Source: Deltaproteobacteria bacterium (lineage in GTDB: Bacteria; Myxococcota; Myxococcia; Myxococcales; SZAS-1). From it: DNA of 64,000 bases. Every line of letters starts with the position of its first letter. Position 1 is the stretch's first letter. Positions 42,188 to 51,433 of the stretch are shown piece by piece. The stretch covers positions 1-64,000 of the forward strand of contig JAFEBB010000041.1 in the NCBI GenBank assembly GCA_018266075.1. The letters are read 5' to 3'. Made by a program: the position numbers and the translations under genes. Below the pieces are notes generated by a model, which made no database searches, was not told where the DNA came from, and saw only the letters and a list, made by a program, of their open reading frames with translations.

Positions 42188-43558
42188 ATGAAAATCCAGA
42201 ACCTCCTCGTCTCCTCGCTCGCCGCGCTGGCCCTCGTGGGTTGCGGCGGCAGCAGCTCGAGCAGCAGCGGCTCCAGCACCGGCACCAGCGCCACCAACGC
42301 GGGCAACGGCAGCACCACGACCACGGCGGCGGCTGGCTCGAGCGGCGCGGCATCGACGGGCTCCACCGGCGCGGCGTCGACGAGCAGCGGCTCGAGCGGC
42401 GGCTCCACGAACTCGGGTGTGAGCGGATCTTCGACGTCGACCACGGCGAGCTCGGGCTCCAGCGGCTCGACGGGCACGACCGCGTCGACGGGCAGCAGCG
42501 GGTCGACGGGCAGCAGTGGCTCGAGCGGCGGCAGCACCACCGGCGGCACCGGGGCCATCAGCGCGCCCGACCTCACCTGGACCTGGGTGGACTTCCCGGG
42601 CGCGCACTGCCGCGACGGCTCGGCCACGGGTATCGGCGTGAACCTGAACCCCAACTCGGACAAGGTCCTCGTCTTCTTGATGGGCGGCGGCGCCTGCTTC
42701 AACAGCATCACCTGCGGGCAGAACCCGTCGCACTTCGGCGCGAGCGACTTCAACTCGCAGGTCGGCACGGTGCAGCTCGACGGCGTCTTCGACCGCACCA
42801 ACACCGCCAACCCGTTCGCCGACTGGAACATGGTCTTCGTGCCGTACTGCACCGGCGACGTGCACGCGGGCAACAACCCCTCGGGCTCCGTCTCGGGTGT
42901 GAGCGGCACGCAGCAGTTCGTGGGTTACACCAACGTCCAGCAGTACCTGCAGCGCCTGGTGCCCACGTTCCCCAACGCCACCCAGATCGTCTGGAGCGGC
43001 GCGAGCGCGGGCGGCTTCGGCGCGGCGGCCACCTACGCCCAGGCGGCCGCGGCGTTCAGCCCCATCCACGTCGACATGCTCGACGACTCGGGCCCGCTGA
43101 TGGAGGACCCGTACCTTGCGAGCTGCCTCCAGGATCAGGTGCGCCAGCTCTGGGGCCTCGACGGCACCATCCTCGCCGACTGCGGCAGCGACTGCCCCGA
43201 CAACACCAACTACATGCTCGCGTACCTCAAGCACGTGGTGAACGCCTCGCCCGCGCGCCAGTTCGGCCTGATGGACTCCACCGACGACAACACCATCACC
43301 CTGTTCTTCGGCTTCGGGCAGAACAACTGCTCGGGCTTCGGGGTGGTCTCCGCTTCGACGTTCACCGCGGGCCTCGAGGACATCCGCACCCAGATGGCCA
43401 GCTCGCCGAACTGGGGCGAGTTCATCTTCGACGGCACCCAGCACACGGCCATGGGCGACGCGGACTTCTACACGCTCGAGGCGCCGGACGGCGGCGTGGT
43501 CATGAGCGACTGGGTGGAGGCCCTGGCCGACGGCGGCGTGAGCAACACCGGCCCGTAA
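42188..43558 (+). CDS. Pectinacetylesterase (PAE/Notum)-family lipoprotein
   Basis: The 456-aa product starts at ATG 42188 with a lipoprotein signal (MKIQNLLVSSLAALALVGC). About 100 residues of Ser/Gly/Thr linker precede the PAE domain. The domain shows VFLMGGGACFNSITC (oxyanion-hole block), MVFVPYCTGDVHAG, the nucleophile elbow WSGASAGGFGAA, and an Asp and His in FDGTQHTAMGD. Family members deacetylate pectin or remove palmitoleate from Wnt; the bacterial substrate is probably an acetylated polysaccharide. Surface localisation is inferred from the lipobox and spacer. Confidence 0.85.
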   Translation: MKIQNLLVSSLAALALVGCGGSSSSSSGSSTGTSATNAGNGSTTTTAAAGSSGAASTGSTGAASTSSGSSGGSTNSGVSGSSTSTTASSGSSGSTGTTASTGSSGSTGSSGSSGGSTTGGTGAISAPDLTWTWVDFPGAHCRDGSATGIGVNLNPNSDKVLVFLMGGGACFNSITCGQNPSHFGASDFNSQVGTVQLDGVFDRTNTANPFADWNMVFVPYCTGDVHAGNNPSGSVSGVSGTQQFVGYTNVQQYLQRLVPTFPNATQIVWSGASAGGFGAAATYAQAAAAFSPIHVDMLDDSGPLMEDPYLASCLQDQVRQLWGLDGTILADCGSDCPDNTNYMLAYLKHVVNASPARQFGLMDSTDDNTITLFFGFGQNNCSGFGVVSASTFTAGLEDIRTQMASSPNWGEFIFDGTQHTAMGDADFYTLEAPDGGVVMSDWVEALADGGVSNTGP

Positions 43559-43586
43559 GCGGTCCAGCAGAGCAGGGCAGCAACCA

Positions 43587-43627
43587 GGAGCCGCTCCGGT
43601 CGCAAGCTTGCGCCCGCGGGCGGCTCC
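43587..43627 (+). terminator. Hairpin downstream of the esterase gene (weak terminator candidate)
   Basis: GGAGCCGC (43587-43594) pairs with GCGGCTCC (43620-43627), enclosing the perfect palindrome CGCAAGCTTGCG (43601-43612). Only TTGT follows, so termination may be partial. Confidence 0.45.
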
Positions 43628-43670
43628 TTGTATGAGAGCCGCCCCCATTTCCGGGGCTCGACCTCTGCGG

Positions 43671-43686
43671 CGCGAGGATCCTCGCG
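43671..43686 (+). promoter_or_regulatory. 16-bp perfect palindrome in the rplC leader
   Basis: CGCGAGGATCCTCGCG lies 33 nt before the rplC start codon. It could be an operator or an mRNA hairpin that controls L3 synthesis. No known ribosomal-protein leader is recognised in it. Confidence 0.4.
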
Positions 43687-43718
43687 TTCGGCACGTCGGG
43701 ATTCACACGAGGCACAAA

Positions 43719-44411
43719 ATGAAGAAGCAGATCCTGGGCAAGAAGGTCGGCATGACGCAGGTCTTCGGCGAGGACGGCTCGCGCATTCCCGTCACCGTCG
43801 TCGAGGCCGGTCCGTGCACCGTCATCGGCCACCTCACCGAAGAGAAGAACAAGTACAGCGCCATCAAGGTCTCCTTCGACGAGTTCGCCAAGCCGGCCGA
43901 GGGCAAGAAGCCCCGCTGGGAGAAGGTGATGTCCAAGGCCGAGGTCGGCGCCTTCACCAAGGCTGGCCAGACCCCCGCCCGCGTGGTGCGCGAGTTCCGC
44001 GTGCAGCCCAAGGAGCTCGAGGGCTTCGCCATCGGTAGCCAGCTGAAGGCCGAGATCTTCGCCAAGGGCGAGATGGTCGACGTCAGCGGCATCACCAAGG
44101 GCCACGGCTTCGCGGGCGTCATGTTCCGCCACAACATGTCCGGCATGGGCGCGCCCCAGAGCCACGGCGCGCACGAGTACCACCGCCACCAGGGCGCCAT
44201 CGGCCAGCGCAAGACGCCCGGCCGCACCTACAAGAACAAGCGCATGCCCGGCCACATGGGCGTGGTGAAGCGCACGGTGCAGAACCTCACCGTCGTCGAC
44301 GTGGACGCGGCCAACAACCTCATCCTCATCAAGGGCGCGCTGCCCGGCGCCAACGGCACCGTCCTCACCATCCGCAGCGCGGTGAAGGCGCGCCCCGCAG
44401 CCGCGAAGTAA
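43719..44411 (+). CDS. rplC: 50S ribosomal protein L3
   Basis: From ATG 43719 the product is 230 aa and begins KKQILGKKVGMTQVFGEDG, the canonical L3 start. The signature FAKGEMVDVSGITKGHGFAG is followed by the core loop SHGAHEYHRHQGAIG and TPGRTYKNKRMPGHMG, which enters the peptidyl-transferase region; then RTVQNLTVVDVD. L3 nucleates 23S rRNA folding. Normally rplC lies second in the S10 operon (rpsJ-rplC-rplD); here no other ribosomal gene is in view, and the gene is bracketed by hairpins and its own terminator. Either the gene has been relocated or this is an extra copy. Confidence 0.95.
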   Translation: MKKQILGKKVGMTQVFGEDGSRIPVTVVEAGPCTVIGHLTEEKNKYSAIKVSFDEFAKPAEGKKPRWEKVMSKAEVGAFTKAGQTPARVVREFRVQPKELEGFAIGSQLKAEIFAKGEMVDVSGITKGHGFAGVMFRHNMSGMGAPQSHGAHEYHRHQGAIGQRKTPGRTYKNKRMPGHMGVVKRTVQNLTVVDVDAANNLILIKGALPGANGTVLTIRSAVKARPAAAK

Positions 44412-44461
44412 GAGAAACGCAGAGCGCACCGGCGCCTACATCCGCAGGGCTTGCCGCGAGG

Positions 44462-44493
44462 GGCCGCTGACTGTAAGGTCGGCGGCCTTTTTT
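44462..44493 (+). terminator. Intrinsic terminator after rplC
   Basis: Stem GGCCGCTGAC / GTCGGCGGCC (10 bp with one G-U), loop TGTAAG, then a run of six T at 44488-44493. This is a textbook rho-independent terminator and isolates rplC from the following lipoprotein gene. Confidence 0.93.
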
Positions 44494-44536
44494 GTATCCG
44501 GGTGATGGATTGCCTGGCCGGTTCGGGAGTTCTGCG

Positions 44537-46306
44537 ATGCGCCTCGCGGGTTTGGTTGCGGTGCTTGTGCTGGCGGTGGGTTGTAGCGGCTCCTCCACCA
44601 AGAAGATCGCGGTGGGCGGCTCGTGCACGCCCGAGGCCGACGGCAAGAGCACCGAGTGCGCCAGTGGCTTGTGCCTGGCTCTGGATACGGGGGCGGGGTT
44701 CTGCACCCAGGACTGCGCCAAGAACCCCACCTGCCCGGACGGCTACAGCTGCCAGCACGCGGGCCAGTTCGGCATCGTGTGCATGAAGACCCAGGGCTGC
44801 AAGACGGACAACGACTGCCCCGCCGGTCACATCTGCGACGCCACCACGAGCACCTGCTACATCAAGGTCAGCCGCGCGCTCTGCGAGCCGTGTGAAGACG
44901 ACGCCCAGTGCGCCGGCGGCGGCTCCTGCTTCACCGCGCTCGGCTCGGGCGAGAAGTTCTGCACCGACGCCTGCGACTCCAACGGCAACTGCCCCGCGGG
45001 CTACACCTGCGAGAACCTGCCCAACGGCGGCAAGACCAACCAGTGCGTGCCCGTGTCGGGCTCGTGCGACTTCGGCAAGCCGCTCTGCGCGCCCTGCCGT
45101 GGCGACAATGAGTGCGGCGGCGCGCTCGACCTCTGCGTGCGCAACGTGGTCTCGGGCGAGCAGTTCTGCGGCACCCAGTGCGCCCCGCCGGATGCGGGCC
45201 GCGACGACTGCCCGAGCGGCTTCACCTGTACCGACCTCAAGCTCGACGCGAGCGGCTCGGGCCCGTACCAGTGCGTGCCCAACTCCAACACCTGCCAGGG
45301 CTACTGCGACACCACCGACCCGCACGTGCAGACGCTGGAGTGTGGACTGGGCCGCACCTGCGACACGGACTCCAAGCAGTGCGTGCCCGCCAACGACGGC
45401 CGCCAGTGCTCGCCCTGCGAGACCAACGACGACTGCGCCAAGGCCGCGAACCCGAACAACCAGTGCATCGTGAACACCTCCACCAACAGCGCGGCGCACG
45501 GCGAGACCTTCTGCGCCGAGCCCTGCCCGGCCACGGGCGGCGACGCGATCTGCCTCCAGGATCTGGGGCCCGGCTTCGTCTGCTCGCAGGTGGGCCAGGA
45601 GCACTTCTGCACCCCGGTGCAGGGCACCTGCACCAAGGGCCTGGGCCGGCTGGGCGACAACTGCTCGGCCAACCTCGCCGGCGATTGCGTCACCGGGGTG
45701 TGCCTGGGGGCTGGCGTGAACAACCTCGAGAGCATCTGCTCGGCGGCATGCGGCCTCGACTCGGACTGCGGCGACTCGCGCTACCACTGCTGCCAGACGG
45801 AGCAGATCTTCCCGCCGGACGGCGGCGCTCCGTTCGTCACCTACGACTGCACCCAGCGCAACGCCACCAACACCGGCGCGCCCGACGCGGGCGTGTGCGC
45901 GCCGCCGGGTGGCGCGTTCGGTGATGACTGCTCGCCGGGCCGTCCGCCGTGCACCTCGGGCGCGTGCCTCGACCTCGGCACCGCGGAGCTCTGCTCGCTG
46001 TACTGCGATACCCAGAGCTGCCCGCCGGACTTCACCTGCGAGTCGGCGCTCGACGTCTCCACGGGCAACACCGCGCAGGTCTGCTTCCCCAACGGCGGCG
46101 GCCTCGCTGGCGGCGACTGCACCTTCGGTCCCGCGGCCTGCGCCTCGGGCCTCTGCATCGCCAAGGTCTCCGGCAACATCTGCACGGTGGCCTGCGACAC
46201 CACCCACGGCAGCGCCGACTGCCCCAGCGGCTGGGCCTGCACGCAGCACACGCCGGTGGCCGGCGGCGGCGACACCACGGTCTGCATCCCGCCGGACCTC
46301 CAGTAG
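44537..46306 (+). CDS. Cys-rich lipoprotein upstream of the Glt cluster
   Basis: From ATG 44537 the 589-aa product has a lipoprotein signal (MRLAGLVAVLVLAVGC). The mature protein contains about ten similar Cys-rich modules of 35-55 residues of the form CxxDxDCPxGxxC (CKTDNDCPAGHICDATTSTC, CETNDDCAKAANPNNQC, CGLDSDCGDSRYHCC). It is probably a rigid, disulphide-rich rod on the cell surface. The CglB-like gene lies 73 bp downstream on the same strand. A gliding-related role is possible from position only. Confidence 0.8.
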   Translation: MRLAGLVAVLVLAVGCSGSSTKKIAVGGSCTPEADGKSTECASGLCLALDTGAGFCTQDCAKNPTCPDGYSCQHAGQFGIVCMKTQGCKTDNDCPAGHICDATTSTCYIKVSRALCEPCEDDAQCAGGGSCFTALGSGEKFCTDACDSNGNCPAGYTCENLPNGGKTNQCVPVSGSCDFGKPLCAPCRGDNECGGALDLCVRNVVSGEQFCGTQCAPPDAGRDDCPSGFTCTDLKLDASGSGPYQCVPNSNTCQGYCDTTDPHVQTLECGLGRTCDTDSKQCVPANDGRQCSPCETNDDCAKAANPNNQCIVNTSTNSAAHGETFCAEPCPATGGDAICLQDLGPGFVCSQVGQEHFCTPVQGTCTKGLGRLGDNCSANLAGDCVTGVCLGAGVNNLESICSAACGLDSDCGDSRYHCCQTEQIFPPDGGAPFVTYDCTQRNATNTGAPDAGVCAPPGGAFGDDCSPGRPPCTSGACLDLGTAELCSLYCDTQSCPPDFTCESALDVSTGNTAQVCFPNGGGLAGGDCTFGPAACASGLCIAKVSGNICTVACDTTHGSADCPSGWACTQHTPVAGGGDTTVCIPPDLQ

Positions 46307-46379
46307 GCAACGGGGTTGGCTTCTTGTTGTAGCTCCACTTTTCGCTGTGGTAGGTCACACCGCCCTCAGTAGGTCGCCC

Positions 46380-47885
46380 ATGACGAGCCGCTACCGGTCG
46401 AGCCTCTTCGTATTGCTGGGCCTGATTGCCGTGTCGGGCTGCAACTGCGGCAAGGCCGCGAAGCTCACGCACGCGCCCGAGGACTACGACGTCGAGCCCG
46501 GCAGCCCCGAGGTGGCGCCGGACCTGCCCGTGGTCGACGCGAACAGCCAGCCGCCGCCGGTGACCTACGCCATCAACGTGCCGCGGCAGTGCGACATCTT
46601 CACCCAGAACACGGTGCGCAAAGTCGACATCATGTGGGTGATTCAGAACTCGGGCTCGATGGCCTCGCACCAGGCCCAGCTCGCGAACAACTTCAGCGGC
46701 TTCATCAACTTCCTCCTCTCGGCCGATCCGCCGATCGACTTCCACATCGGCGTGGTGACCACGGACACCGACGACCCCAACGAGAGCGGCACCCTGCACA
46801 ACTGGGGCATCCCCGATCCCGATCTGAACTCGGCGGTGGATCACCCGCTCTGCAACGGCATCTCCGGCTTCGGGCTCGCGGGCAGCTTCATCCAGTGCAC
46901 CCCGCCCACGGATGGCGGCCCCACGCTCTGCAACACCGACCCGGACGAGACCAACACCTCGGGCAGCGTGCAGTGCGCGTTCAACGAGATGTCGGCGGTG
47001 GGCACCCGCGGCAGCTCGCACCAGCGCGGTCTGTACGCGAGCTACCTGGCGCTGAACCGACCCGAGAACGTGGACACCGGCGCAGGCACCAACTTCATCC
47101 GCCCCGACGCGGCCCTCTACGTGGTGTACGTGGGCAGCGAGGACGACCTCTCCTGCAGCCCGACCGTCGGCAATCCGCTCACCGACCCCAACTCGGGCGG
47201 CACCTGCAACACCGTGGACCCGGAGTGCAAGTGCCAGCCCGACGCGCAGCTGCAGTGGGGCGGCACGGCGTTCTTCGAGCGCTTCCTCTCCAACTACAAG
47301 GGCTACGGCCACAGCGACCTGGTGGCCGCGGCGGCGGTGGTGGCCACCGAGCACAACTCCGTGCCCCAGTTCTCCACCGCGCCGTACCCGGGCGTGGGCT
47401 GCTCGAGCGGCGTCATCGACCCCAACACCAACCAGCCCATCGAGGCGTTCTACGGCCAGCGCTACATCGAGGTGGCCCAGGCCACGGGCGGCGCGGCCAC
47501 CAGCATCTGCGCCTCCGACTTCAACGACGCGCTGAACCGCCTCGGCTTCGCCGTCTCCGGCCTGCGCCGCGACTTCAAGCTCTCGCGCGGCCCGAGCACG
47601 CAGACCATTGAGGTCTACGTGTCGCCGCGCAACGCGCTCACCTGCACCACCGACCAGGAGTGCGCCACCGATCCCGACGGCTACAACTCCTGCCAGGCCG
47701 GCCACTGCAGCAAGCTGGTGCAGAGCTCGCTGCAGCCGCTCGACACCGGCGCCGAGTACATCCAGTGCGACAACGGCGTGCTCCGCAACACCGTCGAGTT
47801 CGGCGCGGATGCCGTTCCGCCGGCCGAGGGCACCGTCGAGGTCTGCTACGACGTCGACGCCCACTTCAACTCCATCTGCCAGTAA
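46380..47885 (+). CDS. VWA-domain lipoprotein, CglB-like (candidate gliding adhesin)
   Basis: The 501-aa product starts at ATG 46380 with a lipoprotein signal (YRSSLFVLLGLIAVSGC). A von Willebrand A-like domain begins near residue 82 with VDIMWVIQNSGSMASHQAQL, followed by DFHIGVVTTDTDD and, later, AALYVVYVGSEDDLSC. In the MIDAS DxSxS motif the Asp position is Gln89 (Q-N-S-G-S), so classical metal coordination is altered. The C-terminal part has paired Cys and beta strands. In M. xanthus the VWA lipoprotein CglB is the focal-adhesion adhesin of gliding. This gene's place directly before outer-membrane Glt genes supports the same role, though assignment rests on fold and position. Confidence 0.68.
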   Translation: MTSRYRSSLFVLLGLIAVSGCNCGKAAKLTHAPEDYDVEPGSPEVAPDLPVVDANSQPPPVTYAINVPRQCDIFTQNTVRKVDIMWVIQNSGSMASHQAQLANNFSGFINFLLSADPPIDFHIGVVTTDTDDPNESGTLHNWGIPDPDLNSAVDHPLCNGISGFGLAGSFIQCTPPTDGGPTLCNTDPDETNTSGSVQCAFNEMSAVGTRGSSHQRGLYASYLALNRPENVDTGAGTNFIRPDAALYVVYVGSEDDLSCSPTVGNPLTDPNSGGTCNTVDPECKCQPDAQLQWGGTAFFERFLSNYKGYGHSDLVAAAAVVATEHNSVPQFSTAPYPGVGCSSGVIDPNTNQPIEAFYGQRYIEVAQATGGAATSICASDFNDALNRLGFAVSGLRRDFKLSRGPSTQTIEVYVSPRNALTCTTDQECATDPDGYNSCQAGHCSKLVQSSLQPLDTGAEYIQCDNGVLRNTVEFGADAVPPAEGTVEVCYDVDAHFNSICQ

Positions 47886-47911
47886 CTCTCATCGTGCGAG
47901 GCACTCTCTTC

Positions 47912-48691
47912 ATGCGAACGCGGAACATCCTGCTCGTGCTCGCGACGCTGATGTTGGCGTCGAGCGCGTTCGGCGCCGAGCCCGAGCGCGTGGTGGTGCG
48001 CAACCGCCTCTACAGCCCCGAGGGCCAGATTGAGCTCGGCGTGGAAGCGAGCATGTCGCTCATCAACCGGCTCGTCTCCACCAACAACTTCCAGGTGACG
48101 GGCGCCTACAACTTCACCAACGAGTGGGCGGTGGAGCTGTTTGGCGGCTACGCGCTCTCGGGCCACACCGACATCGCGGATCAGGTGAACAGCGAGGTGG
48201 CCTCCAAGCCCATCAACACCTTCCAGACCGTCGACGACTTCGCCGGGCTCTGGGAGATGAAGTGGAACGTGGCGGCCGGGGCGCGCTGGGCGCCGCTCTA
48301 CGGCAAGCTCAACCTCTTCGCCGACCTGCCGGTGCACTTCCAGGCGTACCTCGCCGGCGGCCCGGGCGTGGCCGGCCTGGAGCGCAAGAGCGTGACCTAC
48401 TGCCTCGCGGCGCCCACCAAGGACCAGGACGGGAACACCATCTGCGATCAGCCGCTCGACGAGACCCGCGTGGCGCCGATGGGCCAGGTGGGCGGCGGCC
48501 TTCGCTTCTGGCTGGGGCCCAAGGTGGTGCTGCGGCTGGAGGCGCGCGACTACTTCTTCCCCGACAAGTACCAGATCAACATCGACCGTCAGCTGGCCGC
48601 GGGCGGCGCCACCGATGCGGGGCAGCAGGTGGGAAGCCCCGGCTTCCAGAACATCATCTTCCTCTCTGCCGGTCTGAGCTACGTCTTCTGA
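47912..48691 (+). CDS. Outer-membrane beta-barrel (TIGR04565-type), GltB/GltA-like
   Basis: The 259-aa product starts at ATG 47912 with a signal peptide (NILLVLATLMLASSAFGA). It has alternating amphipathic strands (QIELGVEASMSLINRLVST, YNFTNEWAVELFGGYAL, PMGQVGGGLRFWLGPKVVLRLE) and a C-terminal Phe (LSYVF), as required for BAM insertion. The domain fits the myxobacterial barrel family TIGR04565. In M. xanthus two such barrels, GltA and GltB, are outer-membrane parts of the gliding complex. This gene and the next occupy equivalent positions. Confidence 0.75.
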   Translation: MRTRNILLVLATLMLASSAFGAEPERVVVRNRLYSPEGQIELGVEASMSLINRLVSTNNFQVTGAYNFTNEWAVELFGGYALSGHTDIADQVNSEVASKPINTFQTVDDFAGLWEMKWNVAAGARWAPLYGKLNLFADLPVHFQAYLAGGPGVAGLERKSVTYCLAAPTKDQDGNTICDQPLDETRVAPMGQVGGGLRFWLGPKVVLRLEARDYFFPDKYQINIDRQLAAGGATDAGQQVGSPGFQNIIFLSAGLSYVF

Positions 48692-48752
48692 CCCTTGTCC
48701 CGGGGCTTTTGCGCGGCGCGAGCTGCGTGACGCCCGGGCCCGAGCGAACACC

Positions 48753-49862
48753 ATGAGCCTGCTCCGAAACCGCCTCTTCCTCGCCGCGCTCGCCGTGAGC
48801 GCGCTGGCCCTCGCGCCCGCGCGCGGCTACGCGGCCAGCGACGACGACGACGACGAGATCCCGCCCTCGGCGGCCCAGCCGAACACCACGCCGACCTCGC
48901 CGACGCCGGCCAAGCCCGCCACGCCTGCCTCGCCGGCCAAGCCCGCCTCGCCCGCGCCGGCGTCGACCGCGACGCCCGCTCCGACGCCTTCGGCGACGAC
49001 CGAGGCTCCCCCGGCGCAGCCCGCGCAGCCGACGGGACCCGCCGTGGGTGGTCCGGAGATCAAGCTCACCGGCGGGGCGCCGCTGAACGACCCGGACGTG
49101 CACGTGCACACCGTGCAGCGCAAGGTGCTCGCCGACAAGGGCCGCTCGGAGGTGGTGCTCTTCCCCGCGGTGGCGCAGGTGAACGGCAAGTTCACCAACC
49201 ACCTGGGCGTCGCGGCCGAGTACCTGTACCACTTCCAGGAGAACGTCGCGTTTCAGATCACGCCCTCGTACTTCTACGTGAACGGCGAGAGCAGCTTCAA
49301 CGAGGACCTGGTCAACATCGCCCGCCTGCAGGCCCAGGCCGCCACGGCGCTGACGATGATCTGGAACGTGGAGGCGGGCGTGGAGGCCGCGCCCATCTAC
49401 GGCAAGTTCGCCTTCTACGAGGGCAACATGGCCAGCTTCGCGCTGGTCATCGACGCCGGCGTGGGCGTGGGTCAGACCCGCGTGCAGCTTCGCCCCTCGA
49501 GTGTGGACGAGGCGGGCAACACCATCAACGCCACCTTTGGCGACACTGGCTACCGCTTCCTGGGCAACGTGGGCGGCGGCTTCCGTGTGCGCTTCGGCGA
49601 GCACTGGGTGGCGCGCCTCGAGGTGCGCGACCAGGTGTACACCGCGGCCGTGTCCAGCGTGAACGGCTGCGACGCCACCGACCTGGAGCAGCTGGTGGCC
49701 GGCGGCCAGCCGGTGAACGCCTCCTGCAACCCCGCCAAGTTCGCCACCGCGGCGGACGGCAGCCAGCCCGACATCCCGCTGGCGCGCGCGCTCGTGAAGA
49801 CGCCCTCGAGCGACGTGCTGAACCAGGTCCTGTTCTTCGGCGGCGTCGCGTACGTCTTCTAG
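48753..49862 (+). CDS. Outer-membrane beta-barrel with periplasmic Pro/Ala-rich arm, GltA/GltB-like
   Basis: The 369-aa product has a signal peptide (LFLAALAVSALALAPARGYA), then an Asp-rich patch (DDDDDE) and ~60 residues of Pro/Ala/Thr repeats. The ~270-residue barrel domain is related to the upstream protein: KVLADKGRSEVVLFPAVAQV, YRFLGNVGGGFRVRFGEHWV, ARLEVRDQVYTAAVS, ending FGGVAYVF. The flexible N-terminal arm could reach periplasmic partners. It is probably cotranscribed with the next gene, which starts 27 bp after its stop. Confidence 0.75.
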   Translation: MSLLRNRLFLAALAVSALALAPARGYAASDDDDDEIPPSAAQPNTTPTSPTPAKPATPASPAKPASPAPASTATPAPTPSATTEAPPAQPAQPTGPAVGGPEIKLTGGAPLNDPDVHVHTVQRKVLADKGRSEVVLFPAVAQVNGKFTNHLGVAAEYLYHFQENVAFQITPSYFYVNGESSFNEDLVNIARLQAQAATALTMIWNVEAGVEAAPIYGKFAFYEGNMASFALVIDAGVGVGQTRVQLRPSSVDEAGNTINATFGDTGYRFLGNVGGGFRVRFGEHWVARLEVRDQVYTAAVSSVNGCDATDLEQLVAGGQPVNASCNPAKFATAADGSQPDIPLARALVKTPSSDVLNQVLFFGGVAYVF

Positions 49863-49889
49863 CCGGCCCCTCTTCGCTTCGAGATCACC

Positions 49890-51410
49890 ATGCGTCGCAC
49901 GGCAATCCTCCTCGCCTTCGCGCTCATCCTGGCCCCGCAGCTCGCGGTGGCCGACGAGACGGAGACGTTCGTCCACGCGGTGGGCTTGTACAAGGCCGGC
50001 ACCTACGCCGACGCCGCGCGCGAGTTCTACGAGCTCGCCAACGGCCCCAAGGGCAACACCCGCCAGCAGAGCGAGTACTACCTGGCCGAGTGCTTCTTCG
50101 GCATGAAGCTCTACCAGAGCGCGCTCAGCTACTATTCGGGCATCCTCGACCAGGGCCCCAACCACCCCAAGTACGCCGACTCGCTGGTGGGCCTGGTGAA
50201 GGTGGACGAGGCGCTGGGCGACGACGTGCTCATCCCGTCGCGTCTGAACAAGGAGTACGACACCGCCAACAACGTCCTGGGCAGCAAGGACTTCCCCCAG
50301 GATGTGCTGCTGAAGATCAACTACATCGTCGGCCGCGTGAACTACGAGAAGGGCCGCTACGACGACGCCATCTCGTTCCTCGACACCGTCACGCCCGACT
50401 CGCTCTACTTCGCGCGCGCCCAGTACCTCCGCGGCGTGGTGCTCGCCCGCAGCGGCAAGCAGAACGACGCCGCCATCGCCTTCGAGAAGACGCTCGCCCT
50501 CAAGGACGACAAGGTGAAGTACATCGAGCTCGCCGACATCCACGACCTGGCGCTGCTCGGCGCCGCGCGCGTGGCCTACGGCCAGGGCGACTACGCGAAG
50601 GCCGTGAAGTACTACGAGAGCGTCCCGCGCTTCTCCCGCTTCTGGGACCAGGCGCTGTTCGAGAACGGCTGGGCCCGCTTCCAGAACGAGGACCTGGGAG
50701 GTTCGCTCGGCTCGCTCCAGGCGCTCCACGCGCCGCAGTTCGAGGGCAGCTTCCAGCCCGAGTCGTGGATCTTGAGCTCCACGGTCTACTTCTTCTCGTG
50801 CCTGTACGACGAGGCCAAGTTCGCCCTCAAGAGCTACGAGGACAACTACCTCCCCATGCGCGAGAAGATTCAGCCGCTCCTCGAGGGCGACCACGACAAC
50901 GAGTTCTTCGCACACCTGCTGGACGAGCAGAACGCCAGCCAGCTCCCGCCGGCCGTTCGCAACTGGCTGCTCGCCAACTCGCGTCTGCAGGGCTTCCGCA
51001 CCTTCTTGGGCCAGCTGGAGGCCGAGAAGGGGCAGGTGGCCGCGGTGCAGACCTGGCGCAGCTCGCCCATGGCCAACGAGCTCGATCAGGCCATCGACGC
51101 CCAGCGCCAGCTGCTCACCCAGGTGACCGGCAAGTTCGTGAAGGAGCGCCTCAACGACGTGGTGGGCACCATCAAGGGCTTCGAAGGGCAGGTGGCCATC
51201 ATCCGGTTCGAGACCACGAAGGCGGAGAAGGAGATCCTGGAGTCGAACACCAACATCCAGGCCCGCCTCGAGGGTCAGCGCCTGCTGCGTCCGGAGATGC
51301 CCGCCGAGGATTGGGAGTACTGGAGCTTCCAGGGCGAGTTCTGGATCGACGAGATTGGCTACTACCAGTACACGCTGAAGTCGGGCTGCGCGAAGGCCAA
51401 GACCGAATAG
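49890..51410 (+). CDS. gltC: Periplasmic TPR protein, GltC-like
   Basis: The 506-aa product has a signal peptide (MRRTAILLAFALILAPQLAVA) and TPR helices through residues ~30-260 (AVGLYKAGTYADAAREFYEL, SEYYLAECFFGMKLYQSALS, KAVKYYESVPRFSRFWDQAL). A helical region follows (KGFEGQVAIIRFETTKAEKE). It ends in a WEYWSFQGEFWIDEIGYYQY segment. In M. xanthus GltC is a periplasmic, outer-membrane-associated TPR protein encoded with GltA and GltB; the order barrel-barrel-TPR is kept here. It would bridge outer-membrane barrels and periplasmic GltD/E. Confidence 0.72.
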   Translation: MRRTAILLAFALILAPQLAVADETETFVHAVGLYKAGTYADAAREFYELANGPKGNTRQQSEYYLAECFFGMKLYQSALSYYSGILDQGPNHPKYADSLVGLVKVDEALGDDVLIPSRLNKEYDTANNVLGSKDFPQDVLLKINYIVGRVNYEKGRYDDAISFLDTVTPDSLYFARAQYLRGVVLARSGKQNDAAIAFEKTLALKDDKVKYIELADIHDLALLGAARVAYGQGDYAKAVKYYESVPRFSRFWDQALFENGWARFQNEDLGGSLGSLQALHAPQFEGSFQPESWILSSTVYFFSCLYDEAKFALKSYEDNYLPMREKIQPLLEGDHDNEFFAHLLDEQNASQLPPAVRNWLLANSRLQGFRTFLGQLEAEKGQVAAVQTWRSSPMANELDQAIDAQRQLLTQVTGKFVKERLNDVVGTIKGFEGQVAIIRFETTKAEKEILESNTNIQARLEGQRLLRPEMPAEDWEYWSFQGEFWIDEIGYYQYTLKSGCAKAKTE

Positions 51411-51433
51411 GCGGGCGAAGCCGTTGGTAAAGC

